Source: Candidatus Magnetominusculus dajiuhuensis
GTDB taxonomy: Bacteria > Nitrospirota > Thermodesulfovibrionia > Thermodesulfovibrionales > Magnetobacteriaceae
Assembly (NCBI GenBank): GCA_015233465.1
Contig: JADFXP010000001.1
Coordinates: 192,721 to 256,720 of the forward strand
DNA length: 64,000 bases
Reading direction: 5' to 3'
The position numbers were made by a program, and so were the translations under genes. Below the pieces are notes generated by a model that did no database searches, was not told the DNA's origin, and saw only the letters and a program-made list of their open reading frames with translations. Of the stretch, positions 1 through 9,472 are shown piece by piece. How positions within the stretch are numbered: the first letter of the stretch is position 1; every line of letters begins with the position of its first letter.

Positions 1-244
1 TTGGGTTACCAACAGGTATGACCCCGCAAAGAACATTTAGGCATCTTCTTAATTATATAAACATTTTTAAGATAATTAAAGCAAGAATGTTTCAAAAAAA
101 GGTTATATAAATGATATTATCTCAGGTTAGCTTAAATTTTTTCAATAAAAAATTATTATTTATTTCATTGATTAAAGTCATTGATTTTATATTATATATT
201 GATTAATATATTATAGTATCAGAATTTATGAATTTTATAAAACT
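1..244. other. Window-edge intergenic region, possible end of an upstream gene
   Basis: No recognisable gene. One plus-strand frame is open from base 3 to a TAA at 108-110 (35 codons) and could be the C-terminus of a gene outside the window, but the residues match no family I recognise. Bases 110-244 are very AT-rich and contain several TATAAT-like runs, so a promoter for the next gene could lie here, but I could not pick one. Confidence 0.3.
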
Positions 245-1468
245 ATGAATGAAACACCCGCAATAAATGAAGAAGAGATATTTTTTGCTGATGAAGAAGA
301 ATCAGGACAGGAGAATTCCTTAAATAATTGGAAAATTCTCATTGTTGACGATGAAGAAGAAGTCCATAGAGTTACCAAACTTGCCTTAAGGGATTTTATA
401 TTTGAAGGAAAGGGATTAGAATTTATCTATGCCTTTACATCTAAAGAGGGGCTTGCTAAGATTAAGGAAAATCCTGATGTTGCGTTAATCCTGCTTGATG
501 TAGTTATGGAAACCGATGATGCAGGACTTACTATTGTAAAAAATATCAGAAATGACCTAAAAAATCTTCTCGTAAGGATTGTGTTAAGAACAGGTCAGCC
601 TGGACATGCCCCGCAAAAAGAGGTTATCCTTAACTATGATATAAACGACTATAAGGAAAAAAGTGATCTTACCTCACAGCGGCTTTTTACAACGGTTGTG
701 GCATCGTTAAAATCTTATAAACACGTGGTTGAACTGGATATGTTTAATCATAAACTTGAGGCAATGATTGATGAGCGTACCCTTGAATTAAGAAATGAGC
801 AGAAGAAGGTTGCAAGGGCGCAAAAGGCGATGGCAAGATATGTCGCCCCTTCGCTTGTTCAGAAGATTTTAGATGAAAAGGTCACTGATGTATCAGAAAG
901 AAAAAGATGTAAATTAACCTTATTTTTTTCTGACATCAAGGAATTTACCTCAATAACTGACAGCCTTGAGCCTGAAGATATGGCAGGATTATTAAATGAA
1001 TATCTGACAAATATGCAGGAGATTGTAAACAAATATGATGGGACGCTTGCAAATATTATAGGAGATGCGCTTTATATATTTTTTGGCGCGCCTGATTTTA
1101 CCTCTGATAAAGATCATGCAGTACGGTGCGTGAAAATGGCAGTTGATATGCAAAAAAAGATTAAGGAACTCCAGCCTAAATGGTATGAACAAGGGATTGA
1201 GTTTCCGCTTTTGGTAAGATGTGGGATAAATACAGGGGTTGTTACAGTAGGAAGTTTTGGCTCTAATGAACGCGCTCAATATACTGCATTTGGAATGCCT
1301 GTAAATATCGCCTCAAGGCTTGAGGGAATCTGTCCTTCGGGTGAAATAATAATCAGTCATCAGACATGGGCGCTTGTCAAAGACGATATAAACTGTGCTG
1401 AATTCAAAACTGAAATGGTTAAAGGCTTCCATCGTCCTATCAAAACCTATAAGGTTATCATTGAATAA
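245..1468 (+). CDS. Response regulator with C-terminal class III adenylate/guanylate cyclase domain
   Basis: 407 aa cytoplasmic signalling protein. Residues about 30-150 form a receiver domain: acidic pair D35/D36, phospho-acceptor D85 (LLLDVVM), T116 and K137/K139. A short coiled coil (about 165-195) leads to a class III nucleotide cyclase domain (about 218-400). The metal-binding aspartates are present (D230 in FFSDIKEFT, D274 in IIGDALYIFFG), as are the transition-state Asn and Arg (N354, R358 in VNIASRLEG). The base-selecting Lys that normally precedes the GD motif is Asn (N270), and the second specificity position is T347. The protein therefore probably makes a cyclic nucleotide under phosphorelay control, with uncertain substrate preference. 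No partner kinase is in the window, and no strong Shine-Dalgarno precedes the ATG. Confidence 0.88.
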   Translation: MNETPAINEEEIFFADEEESGQENSLNNWKILIVDDEEEVHRVTKLALRDFIFEGKGLEFIYAFTSKEGLAKIKENPDVALILLDVVMETDDAGLTIVKNIRNDLKNLLVRIVLRTGQPGHAPQKEVILNYDINDYKEKSDLTSQRLFTTVVASLKSYKHVVELDMFNHKLEAMIDERTLELRNEQKKVARAQKAMARYVAPSLVQKILDEKVTDVSERKRCKLTLFFSDIKEFTSITDSLEPEDMAGLLNEYLTNMQEIVNKYDGTLANIIGDALYIFFGAPDFTSDKDHAVRCVKMAVDMQKKIKELQPKWYEQGIEFPLLVRCGINTGVVTVGSFGSNERAQYTAFGMPVNIASRLEGICPSGEIIISHQTWALVKDDINCAEFKTEMVKGFHRPIKTYKVIIE

Positions 1469-1488
1469 TATTTTTATAATAATCCAAC

Positions 1489-1517
1489 TTGACAAGGATA
1501 TTTAAGACTCTTATAAT
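1489..1517 (+). promoter_or_regulatory. Perfect consensus sigma-70 promoter of rpiB-glyA
   Basis: TTGACA at 1489-1494 and TATAAT at 1512-1517 are separated by exactly 17 bases, so both hexamers and the spacing match the housekeeping sigma consensus. Transcription would begin near 1524, giving a 5' leader of about 64 nt before rpiB. It lies 21 bp after the stop of the cyclase gene, so rpiB-glyA is a separate transcription unit. Confidence 0.75.
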
Positions 1518-1587
1518 AATAGACTGTTAAATTTAATAAGGAATTTGTCATCTCACACACATTGGCATTATATAAAAAATACCTTTT

Positions 1588-2025
1588 ATGAAAATTGCAA
1601 TTGGATGCGACCATGCAGGGGTAGAGTTAAAAAACGAATTAATTACCCTGTTAAAAAATGAGCAAATTGATGTAATTAATTTTGGCACTGATAATAATGA
1701 TTCTGTAGATTATCCTGATTTTGCTAAAAAGGTAGCCTCATCAATCAAAAAAAATGAAGTTGATAGAGGTATATTGATATGCGGGACTGGGATAGGAATG
1801 TCTATTGCCGCAAATAGATATAAAGGAATCAGGGCTGCATTATGTCATGATATTTTTACTGCCCAGATGAGCCGCCTTCATAATGATTCAAATGTATTAG
1901 TGATTGGAAGCAGGATTGTTGATATTTTCACAGCTGAGAAGATTGTAAAAATTTGGTTATGTACAGAATTTGAAGGTGGAAGACATGATAACAGATTATG
2001 TAAAATTCGAGATATAGAGGATTAG
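1588..2025 (+). CDS. rpiB: Ribose-5-phosphate isomerase B
   Basis: 145 aa, full length for the RpiB/LacAB family. It interconverts ribose-5-phosphate and ribulose-5-phosphate in the non-oxidative pentose phosphate pathway. The N-terminal IAIGCDHAG motif, the catalytic Cys (C65 in [14 protein letters not shown]) and the conserved histidines H87 and H98 are all present. It is followed after 4 nt by glyA, a pairing seen in many bacteria. The ATG has no obvious Shine-Dalgarno, but the residues before IAIGCDHAG leave no other sensible start. A perfect consensus promoter lies about 100 bp upstream. Confidence 0.95.
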   Translation: MKIAIGCDHAGVELKNELITLLKNEQIDVINFGTDNNDSVDYPDFAKKVASSIKKNEVDRGILICGTGIGMSIAANRYKGIRAALCHDIFTAQMSRLHNDSNVLVIGSRIVDIFTAEKIVKIWLCTEFEGGRHDNRLCKIRDIED

Positions 2026-2029
2026 TTTT

Positions 2030-3298
2030 ATGAAGTCTTTTAATGAACAGAACCCATTTAAAAATTTAGCTGAAATAGACCCAGATATTTATCAAGCTGT
2101 TAAAAATGAAATAAATCGTGAAAATGATAAGATCGTTTTGATAGCATCAGAAAATTATGCCTCTTTAGCAGTGCTTGAGACACAAGGCAGTGTATTTACA
2201 AATAAGTATGCAGAGGGCTATCCATACAAGCGTTATTATGCTGGATGTGAATATGCCGATGTAGTTGAATCTGCTGCTATCAACAGGGCTAAGGCGCTTT
2301 TTGGGGCTGAATACGTAAATGTCCAGCCGCATTCAGGGTCTCAAGCGAATATGGCGGTGTATTTTTCTATATTGTCGCCTGGGGATACAATACTTGGCAT
2401 GAATCTTAGTCATGGCGGGCATTTGTCTCACGGGGCAAAGGTTAATTTTACAGGAAGACTTTATAATGTCGTTTCGTATGGAGTTAGAGAAGATACGGGT
2501 TTTATAGATTATGATAATGTTAGGGAATTAGCCAAACTGCATAAGCCAAAGATGATAATATGCGGGGCAAGCGCATATTCAAGGATTATAGATTTCAAGA
2601 TATTTTCAGATATTGCAAAAGAAACCGGCGCTTATTTACTTGCAGACATTGCCCATATTGCAGGGCTTGTTGCAGCAGGTATTCATAATTCTCCATTTCC
2701 ATTTACGGATTTTGTTACAACCTCAACACATAAAACCCTTAGAGGTCCAAGGGGCGGTATGATTATGTGCAAGGAAGAGTTTGGAAAAACTATTGATAAA
2801 AATATATTTCCGGGCATACAAGGAGGCCCGCTAGTGCATGTTATTGCTGCAAAGGCGGTTGCACTAAAAGAGGCAAGCACTCCGCAATTTATTGAATATC
2901 AAAAAAATATAGTTAAAAATGCTAGCACACTTAGTAATGAGTTGATAAAGTGTGGTTATGATATATTTACAAATGGCACAGATAATCATTTGCTGCTTGT
3001 TGACCTAAGAAAAAAAGATATTACAGGAGCTGTTGCAGAGACTCTCCTTTATAAGGCAGGCATAACGGTAAATAAAAATTCAATCCCATTTGATAATAAA
3101 CCTCCAACTATTACAAGCGGTATAAGATTAGGAACTCCTGCTGTGACAACAAGGGGTTTTAAGACTGAAGATATAGTTGAAACAGCGCATATAATAGATG
3201 AAGTCCTTAAAACGAGCTTACAAGGCGGAGCGCTTACAAAGATAGAATCGCGCGTTAAGGCATTATGTAAAAAATATCCAGTGTATAATAATATTTAA
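2030..3298 (+). CDS. glyA: Serine hydroxymethyltransferase
   Basis: 422 aa PLP enzyme that converts serine and tetrahydrofolate to glycine and 5,10-methylene-THF. The family signatures are intact: IASENYAS near the N-terminus, QPHSGSQAN, and the PLP-lysine motif [15 protein letters not shown] with K235. Length is normal for bacterial GlyA. It starts 4 nt after rpiB with GAGG about 10 nt upstream of the ATG, so the two genes are co-transcribed and probably translationally linked. The tRNA genes follow about 50 bp downstream. Confidence 0.97.
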   Translation: MKSFNEQNPFKNLAEIDPDIYQAVKNEINRENDKIVLIASENYASLAVLETQGSVFTNKYAEGYPYKRYYAGCEYADVVESAAINRAKALFGAEYVNVQPHSGSQANMAVYFSILSPGDTILGMNLSHGGHLSHGAKVNFTGRLYNVVSYGVREDTGFIDYDNVRELAKLHKPKMIICGASAYSRIIDFKIFSDIAKETGAYLLADIAHIAGLVAAGIHNSPFPFTDFVTTSTHKTLRGPRGGMIMCKEEFGKTIDKNIFPGIQGGPLVHVIAAKAVALKEASTPQFIEYQKNIVKNASTLSNELIKCGYDIFTNGTDNHLLLVDLRKKDITGAVAETLLYKAGITVNKNSIPFDNKPPTITSGIRLGTPAVTTRGFKTEDIVETAHIIDEVLKTSLQGGALTKIESRVKALCKKYPVYNNI

Positions 3299-3350
3299 AT
3301 ATTAAAGGGGTTTTATGATGTATAATAAAACTTAGTTAAAGATAAAATAT

Positions 3351-3424
3351 TGGGGAGTCGTCTAATGGCAGGACAGCAGATTCTGGATCTGCCTGTAGGG
3401 GTTCGAGCCCTCTCTCCCCAGCCA
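3351..3424 (+). tRNA. tRNA-Gln (anticodon CTG)
   Basis: 74 nt cloverleaf with encoded CCA. The acceptor stem TGGGGAG pairs with CTCCCCA. The anticodon stem GCAGA/TCTGC encloses the loop TTCTGGA, giving anticodon CTG. The T arm is GGGGTTCGAGCCCT. A TATAAT at 3321-3326 is well placed as its -10 element. It lies 15 nt upstream of tRNA-Glu, so the two are probably one transcript. Confidence 0.95.
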
Positions 3425-3439
3425 AAATTATGTAAAATA

Positions 3440-3514
3440 GGTCCCATCGTCTAGCGGCCAGGACACGGCCCTCTCAAGGCTGAAACACGGGTTCGATCCC
3501 CGTTGGGATCACCA
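3440..3514 (+). tRNA. tRNA-Glu (anticodon CTC)
   Basis: 75 nt cloverleaf with encoded CCA. The acceptor stem GGTCCCA pairs with TGGGATC (one G-T pair). The anticodon stem CGGCC/GGCTG encloses loop CTCTCAA, giving anticodon CTC. The T arm is CGGGTTCGATCCCCG. It is tandem with tRNA-Gln and ends 41 nt before glgC. Confidence 0.95.
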
Positions 3515-3555
3515 TTTAATGAGACAACGGAGATTAAGGAGAAGAAGGAGACAAT

Positions 3556-4767
3556 ATGCAGACTAGTGTTGTAGCATTTATACTTGCTGGAGGCGAAGGC
3601 AGACGACTTTTTCCATTAACTGCTGAACGCTCAAAACCTTCTGTGCCATTTGGAGGAAGATATAGAATTATTGATTTTGTGCTAAGTAATATAGTTAATT
3701 CTGGCTTTTATTCTATGTATATACTTGTACAATATAAATCTCAATCTTTGATTCAGCATATACAAGAAAATTGGAATCAGGTTTCTGTATCTGGAAATCA
3801 ATTTATTACTGTGGTGCCTCCTCAGATGCTTAAGGGAAATGATTGGTTTTTAGGAACGTCAGATGCTGTATTTCAAAATGTAAATCTTCTTAAAACACAT
3901 AATCCAACCCATGTTGTGATCTTTGGTTCAGATCATATATATCGTATGGATGTTGCTCAGATGTTGGATTTTCATATACAAAATAACGCAAAGGTTACTG
4001 TTGCGGCAAGACCAGTGCCATTATCAGAGGCAAGTGCTTTTGGAGTCATAAAAACAAAAGCAGACGGCAGGATTGAGAGATTTGAAGAAAAACCAAAGAA
4101 TCCCTCTCCAATGCCTGATGATCCAACGAAGGCATATGCTTCGATGGGCAATTATATATTTAATATTGAAACGCTTTTTGAGGCGTTAGCGGATTCTCAA
4201 AAGAAAAATGAATATGATTTTGGTGGTTATATATTACCGTCTTTGGTTAATAAAGAACCTCTTTATGCCTATGATTTTTCTCTAAATAAAATACCGGGCA
4301 TGAAACCTCACGAAGAAAAGGCTTATTGGAGAGATGTAGGAACGATTGACGCATATTGGAAGGCGCATGTTGATTTACTAGGTGCAGAACCTTTATTTGA
4401 TCTGCATAATTATCAATGGCCAATTCATCCAAGTCTTTCAAGACTGCCTTCAGCAAAGATTAACGGCGGTACAATAATAAATAGTACGATAACTGATGGG
4501 GTTATAATTGATTATGCGACTATCAAAAATTCTATTATAAGAAGCGGAGTTATTATTGAAGAAGGTTCAGAGATTAATGATTGTATAATCTTTGAGGACT
4601 GTCATATAAAGGCTGACTGTAAATTAAATCATGTAATAATAGATAAAAATAATGTGATTAAAGAAGGCACAAGACTTGGTTTTGATAATGTTAATGACAG
4701 ATATAAACTTCATATTGATGAATGTGGAATCGGTATAATACCTAAACATAAAATAAAGTATAGTTAA
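3556..4767 (+). CDS. glgC: Glucose-1-phosphate adenylyltransferase (ADP-glucose pyrophosphorylase)
   Basis: 403 aa enzyme that makes ADP-glucose from ATP and glucose-1-phosphate, the committed step of glycogen synthesis. The N-terminal nucleotidyltransferase domain carries LAGGEGRRLFPLT, KPSVPFGGRYRIIDF and the metal-site motif FGSDHIYRMD. The C-terminal third is a left-handed beta-helix with hexapeptide-type repeats (about residues 300-390). A strong Shine-Dalgarno (AAGGAG, then 5-6 nt) precedes the ATG. No other glycogen gene is adjacent. A rho-independent-type terminator follows. Confidence 0.96.
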   Translation: MQTSVVAFILAGGEGRRLFPLTAERSKPSVPFGGRYRIIDFVLSNIVNSGFYSMYILVQYKSQSLIQHIQENWNQVSVSGNQFITVVPPQMLKGNDWFLGTSDAVFQNVNLLKTHNPTHVVIFGSDHIYRMDVAQMLDFHIQNNAKVTVAARPVPLSEASAFGVIKTKADGRIERFEEKPKNPSPMPDDPTKAYASMGNYIFNIETLFEALADSQKKNEYDFGGYILPSLVNKEPLYAYDFSLNKIPGMKPHEEKAYWRDVGTIDAYWKAHVDLLGAEPLFDLHNYQWPIHPSLSRLPSAKINGGTIINSTITDGVIIDYATIKNSIIRSGVIIEEGSEINDCIIFEDCHIKADCKLNHVIIDKNNVIKEGTRLGFDNVNDRYKLHIDECGIGIIPKHKIKYS

Positions 4768-4803
4768 TTAAGAATAAATATTTTTATAGATGAATTACAG
4801 TAG

Positions 4804-4831
4804 GGGCAGCCATTGTGGCTGCTCTTTTTTT
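4804..4831 (+). terminator. Rho-independent terminator after glgC
   Basis: The hairpin GCAGCC-ATTGT-GGCTGC at 4806-4822 is followed directly by a run of seven T (4825-4831). The stem belongs to the GGGGCAGCC/GGCTGCCCC hairpin family that recurs at 19.8, 21.1 and 59.2 kb, so this terminator may be built from a mobile hairpin repeat. Confidence 0.7.
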
Positions 4832-4875
4832 GTAGTTTAGTGCTTCTCATTCAGAGCGAACATGCCCCTACGTAA

Positions 4876-4974
4876 GGCCTCTGCATAACCTAAGAATTGG
4901 CGGCATATGATGTTTTTAAAAATTCCCCTTTTTCAAAATGGAAATTTAAAAAATAAATAGTTGTGCAGAGGTCT
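4876..4974. mobile_element. MITE-like element, copy 1 (CCTCTGCA-type terminal inverted repeats)
   Basis: About 98 bp, bounded by inverted ends: left CCTCTGCATAACC (from 4878) and right GTTGTGCAGAGGTC (to 4973). The interior is AT-rich and non-coding. A second copy with the same two end types in the opposite orientation lies at 11636-11742, and a solitary end lies at 13506-13523. It occupies most of the 338 bp gap between glgC and guaA; the rest holds the terminator and AT-rich sequence. The ends resemble those of some IS5-type elements, but no transposase is present and the family is not established. Confidence 0.55.
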
Positions 4975-5105
4975 TTTAAATAAAGAAACGTCTCCTGCTA
5001 CTGTGGAAGCGTTAAGAAATATAAAAAATGTCACGGCAGATAAGGGGTTATTGTTAATTAATCACAATTGTTGCAACTTACACACAAAATAAAGTATATT
5101 ATATA

Positions 5106-6641
5106 ATGTTTGACGACAGGATATTAGTATTAGACTTTGGCTCTCAATATACTCGGCTTATTGCCCGCAGGATTCGGGAAGGTCATGTTTATTCTGAGAT
5201 CTTTCCGTTTAATGCCTCAATTGAAAAAATTAAGGGGTTCAATCCTCAAGGGATTATATTATCTGGCAGTCCATCAAGCGTAACAGATGCTAATGCCCTA
5301 ATGCCTGATATTAAGATATTTGACCTTGATGTCCCAATCTTGGGCATATGCTATGGAATGCAGTTGATTGCACATCTTCTTGGCGGTAAGGTTGCCAGAT
5401 CAAGCAAGAGGGAATATGGTAAGGCTGAACTTCTGATTGATTCTATTACTCCTCTCTTAAAAGGTCTTTCAGGTTCAATCGTTTGGATGAGTCATGGCGA
5501 TGCCTTATCACACATACCTCCAAGTTTCAAGATTATCGCACATACTAAAAACTCCCCTTTTGCTGCGATGGCTAATGTAGAAAGAAAGATCTACGCCCTT
5601 CAATTTCATCCAGAGGTTGCCCATACAAACGACGGCAGTCTCATTCTTAAAAATTTCGTTCAAAATATCTGCGGATGCAAGCCTTCATGGAAGATTTCAT
5701 CTTTTATAGATTATTCAATTCATAAAATCAAAGACCAAGTAAAAAGTGAAAATGTAATCTGCGCACTAAGCGGAGGTGTGGATTCCTCTATTGCTGCCCT
5801 TTTGGTTCATAAGGCTGTAGAAAGGCAGCTTACCTGCATATTTGTTGATAATGGACTCCTGCGATTAAATGAGCGCGAAAAGATCGTTGACGCCTTTGAG
5901 AGGCACTTAAATATTCATCTTATTGTAGTTGATGCAATTGATAGATTTCTAACCAAATTAAACGGCATTACTGACCCTGAACAAAAACGAAAGATTATAG
6001 GCAGAGAATTCATAGAGGTATTTGAGGAAGAGGCTTTAAAAATTCCTAATGTTACAAACCTTGTACAAGGGACAATTTATCCAGATGTTATTGAGAGTAT
6101 CTCTGTAAAGGGGCCGTCTGCAACCATTAAATCTCATCACAATGTCGGCGGTCTGCCTGAAATAATGAAGCTGAAACTCGTTGAACCCCTTCGCGAATTA
6201 TTTAAAGATGAGGTCAGAGAGGTTGGAGTAGAACTTGGATTATCTGAAGAGATAGTTTACCGCCAGCCATTTCCAGGGCCTGGACTTGCCATTAGATGTT
6301 TAGGAGAGATTACAGAGGAAAAGCTGACAATCCTGCGTTTAGCAGATGCTATTGTGCTTGAAGAGGTAAAAAAAGCTGGTCTATATAGAAAACTATGGCA
6401 GTCATTTGCAGTGCTGCTTCCTGTTAAATCAGTCGGAGTAATGGGAGATGAGCGCACATATGAATATACCATTGCTGTCAGGGCAGTTGAGAGCGTTGAC
6501 GCAATGACTGCTGATTGGGCGAAACTTCCTTATGAAGTAATTGGTGATATTTCTAACCGCATTATTAATGAAGTAAAGGGGGTAAACAGGGTAGTCTATG
6601 ACATTACCTCAAAACCTCCCGGAACTATAGAATGGGAGTGA
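5106..6641 (+). CDS. guaA: GMP synthase (glutamine-hydrolysing)
   Basis: 511 aa two-domain enzyme that aminates XMP to GMP with ATP and glutamine. The N-terminal class I glutamine amidotransferase (about 5-190) has its nucleophile Cys in GICYGMQ (C82) and the catalytic His-Glu in QFHPEVAH. The ATP-pyrophosphatase domain has the P-loop-like SGGVDSS (about 222-228). The C-terminus ends in the family-typical [10 protein letters not shown]. No Shine-Dalgarno is visible. A TTGCAA/TATATT pair ends only a few bases before the ATG, so the mRNA may be nearly leaderless. It is followed after 4 nt by ispA. Confidence 0.97.
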   Translation: MFDDRILVLDFGSQYTRLIARRIREGHVYSEIFPFNASIEKIKGFNPQGIILSGSPSSVTDANALMPDIKIFDLDVPILGICYGMQLIAHLLGGKVARSSKREYGKAELLIDSITPLLKGLSGSIVWMSHGDALSHIPPSFKIIAHTKNSPFAAMANVERKIYALQFHPEVAHTNDGSLILKNFVQNICGCKPSWKISSFIDYSIHKIKDQVKSENVICALSGGVDSSIAALLVHKAVERQLTCIFVDNGLLRLNEREKIVDAFERHLNIHLIVVDAIDRFLTKLNGITDPEQKRKIIGREFIEVFEEEALKIPNVTNLVQGTIYPDVIESISVKGPSATIKSHHNVGGLPEIMKLKLVEPLRELFKDEVREVGVELGLSEEIVYRQPFPGPGLAIRCLGEITEEKLTILRLADAIVLEEVKKAGLYRKLWQSFAVLLPVKSVGVMGDERTYEYTIAVRAVESVDAMTADWAKLPYEVIGDISNRIINEVKGVNRVVYDITSKPPGTIEWE

Positions 6642-6645
6642 AGAC

Positions 6646-7527
6646 TTGGAACTAAAGGAATTCCTTTCTTATAGAAAGGCAGAGATAATGACGTATTTAA
6701 AGCAATATTTTGTTAAACGATCTGTCACCCCTAAGATTTTATCTGATTCAATTAATCATTCCCTTTTTAGCAAAGGTAAGGCAATAAGACCAATTTTGTG
6801 TCTGACTGCTTATGAAACCTGCGGCGGGGTTTATACAGATATTCTGCCTCAAGCCTCTGCTATTGAATTAATTCACACATATTCTCTCATCCATGACGAC
6901 CTGCCTGCAATGGATGATGATGATCTAAGACGCGGCAGACCAACAAATCACAAGGTCTATGGCGAGGCTGTGGCGATTCTTGCTGGAGATGCCCTATTGA
7001 CTGAGGCATTTTATATGTATACCTCTTCTTTTACCGTTAATGGCGGCCTATTAATTGAAGCCCTTAAAGAACTTTCCTCTGCAGCAGGGCTTGACGGAAT
7101 GGTCGCTGGACAGGTAATGGATATTATGTCGGAATCTAAGACCCCAGATATTGAAACCCTTAAATATATACATACTAATAAAACCGCAGCATTACTAAGG
7201 GCATCTGTAATGACAGGGGCAATATTATCAGGGATTAAAGGCAGTGAGCTATATGCAATGAAGATATACGGCGAAAATATAGGGATGACCTTTCAGATAG
7301 TTGATGATATCTTAGACATTACTGCTACAACTGAAGAACTCGGCAAACCAAAAGGCTCAGATTTGGAAAAAAATAAAATGACCTATCCCAGCCTTTATGG
7401 ACTTGTTCATTCTAAAAAACTTGCTAAAGACCACATTGAAACTGCAATTGCATCAATTGAATCATTTCGCGAAAAGGCGCATTGGTTAAGGGAAATTGCT
7501 AATTATTTATTAAAACGCGGGGCATGA
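6646..7527 (+). CDS. ispA: Polyprenyl (farnesyl/geranylgeranyl) diphosphate synthase
   Basis: 293 aa cytosolic enzyme that condenses IPP with allylic diphosphates to give C15-C20 isoprenoid precursors. The first Asp-rich motif is HDDLPAMDDDDLRRGRP with the two-residue insertion typical of bacterial FPP synthases; the second is FQIVDDILDIT. The start is TTG at 6646, with GGGAG about 8 nt upstream, just after the guaA stop. The alternative downstream ATG codons would remove conserved N-terminal helix sequence. Chain-length specificity (C15 or C20) cannot be read with confidence. Confidence 0.92.
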   Translation: MELKEFLSYRKAEIMTYLKQYFVKRSVTPKILSDSINHSLFSKGKAIRPILCLTAYETCGGVYTDILPQASAIELIHTYSLIHDDLPAMDDDDLRRGRPTNHKVYGEAVAILAGDALLTEAFYMYTSSFTVNGGLLIEALKELSSAAGLDGMVAGQVMDIMSESKTPDIETLKYIHTNKTAALLRASVMTGAILSGIKGSELYAMKIYGENIGMTFQIVDDILDITATTEELGKPKGSDLEKNKMTYPSLYGLVHSKKLAKDHIETAIASIESFREKAHWLREIANYLLKRGA

Positions 7528-7610
7528 TTAAATTTAAAGTTTTTATGTTATAATACAAAAAATAGAGTTTTTAACTTAATTATTTATTTTTTATATGGAG
7601 GGCACTCTAA

Positions 7611-8444
7611 TTGAAAAAACAAAATTTATTCTTTTCACTAATGTTGTTTCTAATCTTTGTAATCCCTGTTTATACTGCATCTGGCGCTTCTGAAAGTGAG
7701 AATATCTTAGACATCAGCGCAATGTTGACTAATCTAAACTATAGAGAAATTCAAAGCGGCATGGTTATAGATTCAGAAAAAGGCACTATTCCAGGCATTG
7801 AGCTGTCTTTTAGCCATCAACCTTCTTCTTCAATCTTATTCTTACGCGGCATAACAAATTTATCCTATGGCAGCTTAGATTATAATGGTGGAACTTGGGG
7901 CGGCACTGCTCTTGCGTTTAGCCATAACAGCACACTTTTTAATCTTGAAGGAGATATTGGTCTTTGTATTGGCTCAAAAAAAATCTTAATATTATATTCT
8001 GGAGTTGGTCATACTTTTTGGAATCGCGGAATGTCTAATAGCACTCCTGGAGATTATGATGAACATTATTCATTATACTATTTGCCAGTTGGCGTTATTC
8101 TCAATATAAAACAGGACGGAGATTTAAGTTTCTCTATTGACGCTTCTTTACGCTATATGTTTAGCGGTACTGTAACTGCATTTTTCTCTGGAATTAACCC
8201 AGGTTTTAATGATGTGGCTTTAAACCTTGGCAGCGCTGTTGGTGGAAACATTAAGGCTAATATTATTTATACAATATCTAAAGATTATTCTCTTTTAATT
8301 ACTCCATGGTATGAAAATTCTTCTAATGGTCAAAGCAATGTTGGGACTTTAACTTTTAATGGGGTACCTTCTACAGGCGTGCAAGAACCTAACAGTACTA
8401 CAAATAAATATGGAATAAACGTGGGCATAAGATTAGATTTATAA
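7611..8444 (+). CDS. Predicted outer-membrane beta-barrel protein
   Basis: 277 aa. A TTG start at 7611 follows GGAGG with good spacing. The N-terminus is a signal peptide (MKKQ, then a hydrophobic stretch ending near the TASGA cleavage region). The mature part is rich in alternating hydrophobic/polar segments, Gly, Ser and aromatic residues, and ends in GINVGIRLDL, a pattern expected of an outer-membrane barrel. I do not recognise a specific family. It is a single gene, 83 bp after ispA. Confidence 0.6.
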   Translation: MKKQNLFFSLMLFLIFVIPVYTASGASESENILDISAMLTNLNYREIQSGMVIDSEKGTIPGIELSFSHQPSSSILFLRGITNLSYGSLDYNGGTWGGTALAFSHNSTLFNLEGDIGLCIGSKKILILYSGVGHTFWNRGMSNSTPGDYDEHYSLYYLPVGVILNIKQDGDLSFSIDASLRYMFSGTVTAFFSGINPGFNDVALNLGSAVGGNIKANIIYTISKDYSLLITPWYENSSNGQSNVGTLTFNGVPSTGVQEPNSTTNKYGINVGIRLDL

Positions 8445-8588
8445 TTAAAATCATATAATTGATTATTTGAGAATAATATTATCGAATAAATTTTTTCATT
8501 TATTTTTTTTTGATAATACAGTATTATAGATAACGATGGTCTAGTTTATCTATTATACATTTATTCTAAAATTATATAGGAGGGTTAT

Positions 8589-8957
8589 ATGCCTAAGAAA
8601 GTTGTAAATATTTGTGTAAAACCTGAGATGAAGAGTAATTTTAATTATGCCTTAGAGAATGTTAATCGCTTTATTGACAAGGAATTTCATCATCATTTAG
8701 TTGATGCAGGAAAAAAGATTCAGATCACTAATGGTGAAAATATCTTAATATTAGATTCATCACTTGAGAATGAGTCACCAATTGAATTTGCACGTCAACT
8801 CAAAAAAAGAAGCTTAAAAACAAAAATCCTGCTATTGATTTCAGCTGGAGTACCAAGGACAGATATTATAGGAGCTATAAAAGATGGTGTGGTAAGCGGT
8901 GCCCTTATAATGCCATTTACTGCTAAACAAGTAGAAGATTATATTAATCGCCTTTAA
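8589..8957 (+). CDS. Degenerate CheY-like receiver domain protein
   Basis: 122 aa. The C-terminal half reads as a receiver fold: ILILDSS (candidate D56), LLLISAG where the Thr/Ser switch residue would be, and ALIMPFTAKQVEDYI where the Lys-Pro-Phe signature belongs. The conserved Lys is Met (LIMPF), and no N-terminal acidic pair is visible. It is therefore probably phosphorylation-independent or non-canonical. AGGAGG precedes the ATG. The bacteriohemerythrin gene follows after 25 nt, so the two probably act together in redox or oxygen-linked behaviour. Confidence 0.6.
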   Translation: MPKKVVNICVKPEMKSNFNYALENVNRFIDKEFHHHLVDAGKKIQITNGENILILDSSLENESPIEFARQLKKRSLKTKILLLISAGVPRTDIIGAIKDGVVSGALIMPFTAKQVEDYINRL

Positions 8958-8982
8958 ATAAATATAAAAGGAGGGCAGATAA

Positions 8983-9387
8983 ATGCCATTCATAACTTTT
9001 GATGAAAAAATAACGGTTCATATAAAGGAAATAGACGATCATCACCAGACTCTTGTTAGATTGATAAATGAACTTTATGATGCTGTGGTAGAAGGCAAGG
9101 GAGAAGAGACTGTCAGCGTAGTGCTTCCTGAACTAATTAATTATACGATGTATCATTTTTTTGCTGAAGAAGATTATATGGTTAAATATGAATATCCAAA
9201 ATACCATGATCATAAAATGGAACATGCAAAATTGATTGACCAAACACTGGAATTATATGAAAGATATAATGAAGGCGTAAAGATAAGCAATGCAGTACTT
9301 GATTTTTTAAAAGACTGGCTTAATGGTCATATTATGGGTCTTGATATTGAACTTGGACATTTTTTACAAGAGCGTAAAGTAGCGTAG
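8983..9387 (+). CDS. Bacteriohemerythrin
   Basis: 134 aa single-domain, non-heme diiron oxygen-binding protein. All seven ligands can be placed: H21 (DHHQTL), H58 and E62 (HFFAEED), H77 and H81 (HDHKMEH), H116 and D121 (GHIMGLD). Length is normal for stand-alone bacterial hemerythrins. GGAGGG lies 8 nt before the ATG. It follows the degenerate receiver gene. Likely roles are oxygen sensing, storage or delivery in a microaerobe or anaerobe. Confidence 0.93.
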   Translation: MPFITFDEKITVHIKEIDDHHQTLVRLINELYDAVVEGKGEETVSVVLPELINYTMYHFFAEEDYMVKYEYPKYHDHKMEHAKLIDQTLELYERYNEGVKISNAVLDFLKDWLNGHIMGLDIELGHFLQERKVA

Positions 9388-9403
9388 AAAATATTGACTT
9401 CAT

Positions 9404-9425
9404 GCGGGAAGACTGCACTTCCCGC
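9404..9425 (+). terminator. Hairpin after the hemerythrin gene, possible terminator
   Basis: A perfect 8 bp stem, GCGGGAAG-ACTGCA-CTTCCCGC, starts 17 nt after the hemerythrin stop codon. It is followed by an A-rich rather than T-rich run, so it is not a canonical rho-independent terminator on the plus strand. Confidence 0.4.
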
Positions 9426-9472
9426 AAAAATATTCCCCCCTGCCTTCATTTTTTCTCTTATAATTTTCACTA

